64,000 bases of DNA from Antedon mediterranea (Eukaryota > Echinodermata > Crinoidea > Comatulida > Antedonidae): positions 8,972,288 to 9,036,287 of the forward strand of contig NC_092676.1 in assembly GCF_964355755.1 (NCBI RefSeq), read 5' to 3'. Numbering within the stretch: the first letter of the stretch is position 1; every line of letters starts with the position of its first letter. The notes under the pieces are model-generated. The model was not told the origin of the DNA, searched no databases, and saw only the letters and a list, made by a program, of their open reading frames with translations. This document shows positions 60,603 to 64,000 of this stretch, piece after piece. The translations under genes and the position numbers were made by a program.

Positions 60603-61130
60603 TTAAAGTGATGAAATATGTTTCTGAAAAAAGTTAGGATATGCTGTAAAAACTTGTAGTAGGCCTACACATGTTATCAGGGATGGGTTCAACAGACTGT
60701 GAAAGTTCAGTAATAGTAGGTTCAACAATAGGTTCAATAATAGGTTCAATATTAGGTTCAATAATAGGTTCAATAATAGGCGTATCATTAGGTAAATCAA
60801 TAATGGGACTTGGAAGAATCTCGGTATCTTCAAAACAAAGTTGAGAAACAGACACAGGCTCAGGGCAAGGTTGGAGGGATCATGGTGCGGAATCTAAACA
60901 AGATTGCGGGATGAGTAGAGGTTCAGAACAAGATTGCGGGATGAGTAGAGGTTCAGCACAAGCCACAGGAGAATCAAGGATAGTGACAGAAAGTTTAGGA
61001 CTGGGTACAGATGATACTGGGGAGTCAACTACAGCTGGCTCTACATCTGTTGCAACTTCACTTGCTTCTTTAACATCACACTCACAAAAACTGGCGTGAC
61101 TACAGACTCGATGCTCTCGTCAAAGGACGC
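60603..61130 (-). pseudogene. Gypsy pol C-terminal extension with EPII repeats
   Basis: Minus frames show SPIIDLPNDTPIIEPIIEP, a 12-bp repeat coding I-I/N-E-P, in an acidic, proline-rich extension downstream of the integrase. Frame changes between 60855 and 61133 break continuity. Assignment rests on position. Confidence 0.4.
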
Positions 61131-61132
61131 AT

Positions 61133-61958
61133 TTACAGGACTACTATCAGTGGAAACATTTCCAGCACTAATATGAGATATATAGCAGGAGTAGTTTCAT
61201 GGACAAATTCTTGGGCATCTACATTCAGCGGAAAATGGGGTGAAATGGAAGAAACTGTAAACGTTTCTACAGGGAGTGTGACTGAGAAGTCTAATGGGAC
61301 TAGCATTGTAACCTCCTTCTCACTGGATTCACCACTGTCATCATGCTCGCTCTCAGTGACATGAACTTTTGCCTTAGACCGCGTAATAGGGCGGTTTATC
61401 TTCTGTTTAGTAGGTTTTGCTGGTGGATCTTCTTTGTTTAAATAGTCGATGGGCAGAAGTATGTTTCGATGTAGTGTTCGTAGGCCTACTCGACCACTAT
61501 TTGATTCTGGCTTCACACGGAGTCCCACTTGTCAGCGAGTTTGTGTTTACCCTGTAGTCCCAGATTTCGAATCAACACTCGATCACCTGGATGAAGATCA
61601 TTGACTCGTACTTTCAAATCATGTCGAACTTTGTTCTTGCGTGCTGACTTCGCTGCCTCTTCAGATGCCATTTGATAGGCAAGCGATAGTTGGTCTCTCA
61701 GATCGTTGACGTACTTTATTGGGTCAGCGTTACCAAATCCATCTGGGCTAATTCCAAACCGTAAGTCAACAGGAAGTCTCGCCTCTCGTCCGAACATCAG
61801 AAAATAAGGTGAGAAACCTGTACTGTCATGCTTCATACAGTTGTAAGCATGAACCAAAGCACTGATATAGCGACTCCAGCTTTCCTTCTTTTCGCCTTCG
61901 AGTGTATACCTAACATATTCATTAAAGTTCGATTAAAGCGTTCAGGTTGTTCTAGATT
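61133..61958 (-). pseudogene. Ty3/gypsy integrase C-terminus
   Basis: Reads PERFNRTLMNML, shifted to EKKESWSRYISALVHAYN, then STGFSPYFLMFGREARLPVD, VRHDLKVRVNDLHPGDRVLI and, after a second break, SGRVGLRTLHRNILLP. This is the core end and C-terminal domain of a Ty3/gypsy integrase, which joins element DNA to the host. Two frame breaks, a short deletion after DKWDSV, and loss of everything upstream make it inactive. Confidence 0.85.
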
Positions 61959-62031
61959 AAACTCACTCACTCTCTTAACTATCTTTTAACTTCCCAGAGA
62001 CGAGAAGTGTTTACACCTACTTGTTCATTCC

Positions 62032-62244
62032 TTGCAAGACATGCTTCCTGATGATGTCATCATCATGTCAACCCAATCACGTGTGTCCTCCGCAAGTAAA
62101 AACGCACTTGATGAACTAGAAAAGGAAATAACTACAAAACTTAAAATTCTAACCGCTCACAAATTTGATGACAAAGTGGAAGAAGTGAAAGATGATAAAG
62201 AAAAAAAAAACAAAATCTGTAGAAGAGTGGAGGAAAGAGTTTAG
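62032..62244 (+). pseudogene. Second copy of the hypothetical 99-residue frame
   Basis: Same as 37042-37341 up to KDDKEKK, then an added A shifts the frame to a stop at 62244. The remainder of the original frame is still readable after the shift. Confidence 0.35.
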
Positions 62245-62740
62245 ACAAGACAAGAATATTTCTTACAAAAAACGCTGCTTGCTTATTTTTATTGCTAAGG
62301 TCAAGTCTGGGGGGTCACGTCATCAAGCCTAGATACTTAGAGTATCCTATTACAAACAAAAACTTCAATGGACTGTTTTGATAATAATTCAATGATTATC
62401 TGACAGTGAATTATAGTACCCATGTAATATCATGGGACTCATAAATACCAGAAATGCTTTGGGATTTGTTATTAGACTCTTTTCCCAGCCGTTTTTTGGA
62501 TTCAATACCTATAAATTATAGTCGAGTTTCCATTTTAACAAAAATGTCAAAGTGTAGTATTATACTGCTGCTTGATTTCATCTAATGAATGAGTTATCTC
62601 GTATGACGTAGCGGGCTAGAGCAGCAGCGTGAAAAAACTTAAAGAAGTGGAATCTTAATAAAAGTGATTGTTGCGAAAAGTGTTGTATAGAAAGAGAAAG
62701 TGAAAAACATATGTTGTACACCTGTAACAGCATTCAATCA

Positions 62741-64000
62741 GATTTGAGGAAGTTCCGTAAACTGATCGTTAAATGTATTCCGACTAATGAAACATTACGG
62801 TCAGGTTTCCCCGAATGGTAAGACATAATTATAGGAACTCAGAACACGCTTGTTAATGAACTCATCTCTTTATTTACATTTAGTATTTACAAATCTTTCA
62901 TTATTATAAAACAAGCAAACGGATTATCACTTGGAATTTATTTAAGATTTAATTAATAAAAGCAATATTATGTTCAAAATGTAAAACTATACAATTTTAT
63001 AAAAGTATCCAAACAAAACATAATCTTATAATGCAATATACCATTTTATCATATTTATTTATATTATATCGAATCTCTTTTTAATACTGAATATCAATCT
63101 TTATATCGTTTTAGCTCTGTAATATAAATTTTCTCTGTATACATGTTTGTTTTATCTAGACTTCAACACAATTTCAAAATATTTTACATAATCTTCCTCT
63201 GTCTGTGTAATATCACTTAAATATTCATTGATAAATAGATAGATAGACAGACATATATACTGTAACCTTCACCATATTGTTGTTTATCATTGCAATAAAA
63301 GTGGGTTGCCCCCACAAAAGAGAAAAAAAATATATATTGCTGAAATTAAGCCTCAATAAATAATATTGTTGAGAAGAGGAACACATTTATACAGTATATA
63401 ACTATATCCCATTTTCATGCATAAAGCAATAGTATCTGCCTCTGAAGCACCACCATCAAGATATTATTTTTTTTAAATATATCCCATGTATAAGCAATAT
63501 TATTATCTATCTGCCTCTGACGTCTCCAAGCACCATGAACAAGCATTTTGGAACATTTTCATCCACGGTGACGCTTGTAATGTCTCCCGCCAATCTTGCG
63601 GCATCCATGGCCATTGCCACGTCAAAGTTGTACGCTCTGGATGAGGCATGATCGCCAGATGACGGCCATCTGCGGAGCAAATTGCCGCTACGCCATTGGG
63701 TGAGCCATTGGGGTTCAACGGGTATTCAGTTGTCACTTCTCCTTTGTCATCGACAAAGCGCACTGGTGCAAGATTTTCAGACAGAACTGTGTCTTTTGTT
63801 TCTTTGTTAGAAAACTTCATGTGCCCTAGAGAGAAACAATTTGAGTTGAGTAAATTTAATAACATTTTTAGTTAAATTAAAATATAAGTTTGTACTAAGC
63901 ATCCATCATTATCAAGAGGTATCAATATCTAACCTTCTCCATGCTGTGTCCAGACACCAAGCACAGAGCCTTCCATTCCTTTCAGCATTAAAGCAGGGCT
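62741..64000. repeat. PFAS tandem unit 3 (partial)
   Basis: Begins GATTTGAGGAAGTTCC and matches units 1 and 2 to the window end, with a 13-bp deletion near 62945 (TTTAAGATTTAATTAAT). Confidence 0.9.
63503..64000 (-). CDS. PFAS: PFAS, copy 3, 3' end only
   Basis: Last exon 63825-63503 with glutaminase PHPER and the stop after TSEADR, and the start of the preceding exon from 63934 (donor side) to the window edge. No lesion in the visible part. Whether the rest is intact cannot be seen here. Confidence 0.9.

Larger units (their letters stand above)
37746..62740. repeat. PFAS tandem unit 2 (about 25 kb)
   Basis: Same start and PFAS gene as unit 1, with a longer spacer (47248-62740). It lacks about 1.4 kb of LINE (unit 1 34838-36255) but keeps about 13.3 kb that unit 1 lacks (48540-61861). 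Confidence 0.9.

Noticed and set aside
61173-61364. Plus-strand frame across the gypsy region
   Set aside because: Antisense to the integrase C-terminal extension.

Overview
This is a eukaryotic (metazoan) nuclear window of AT-rich, repeat-rich DNA. It holds intron-containing genes, replication-type histone genes with the 3' stem-loop, and several animal-type mobile elements (Penelope-like, a CR1/L2-type LINE, Ty3/gypsy, a foldback element, MITEs). The histone types, the frequent AGGCCTA motifs and the repeat spectrum suggest a marine invertebrate, possibly an echinoderm or another deuterostome. The species cannot be fixed from the sequence.

Region 1 (about 1107-24663) is a decaying tandem histone array of five units. 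R1 (1107-8332), R2 (8333-13833) and R5 (18397-24663) are long. R3 (13834-16320) and R4 (16321-18396) are short internal-deletion derivatives. The full order is: a broken gene with Bcl-2-like BH1/BH2 motifs (+), a 23-bp tandem repeat, a two-exon gene of unknown function with a possible TIR-like fold (-), an H2B promoter with only the first ~19 H2B codons (+), H2A (+), H1 (+) and an H4 pseudogene (+). No H3 was found. H4 is dead in every copy through the same early stop and frameshifts, so the array amplified after H4 died. H2A stays open in all three long units. H1 stays open in two of the three, but with a shared frameshifted tail. The minus-strand two-exon gene is the best conserved coding sequence in the array.

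Region 2 (24670 to the end) is a tandem duplication of a phosphoribosylformylglycinamidine synthase (PFAS, purine synthesis step 4) gene on the minus strand. Unit 1 is 24670-37745, unit 2 is 37746-62740, and a third copy starts at 62741 and leaves the window. Twenty-one exons were placed for copies 1 and 2. Copy 2 reads as an intact protein of 1355 residues. Copy 1 carries a 23-bp deletion in exon 3 that shifts the frame. The left end of unit 1 is fused directly into the last H4 pseudogene.

Region 3 is the spacer between PFAS copies (34161-37745 and 47248-62740), a nested graveyard of mobile elements. A minus-strand CR1/L2-like LINE (ORF1 with coiled coil, SGNH esterase and CCHC knuckles; ORF2 endonuclease) was hit by a 2.4-kb foldback element whose arms are ~173-bp tandem repeats, flanked by an 8-bp target duplication. 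A duplicated 5' part of the LINE holds a 3.45-kb element with 32-bp perfect terminal inverted repeats and a large minisatellite. Beyond that lie a probable Ty3/gypsy 3' LTR with polypurine tract and a broken gypsy integrase C-terminus. The two spacers carry complementary deletions, so both derive from a longer ancestral spacer.
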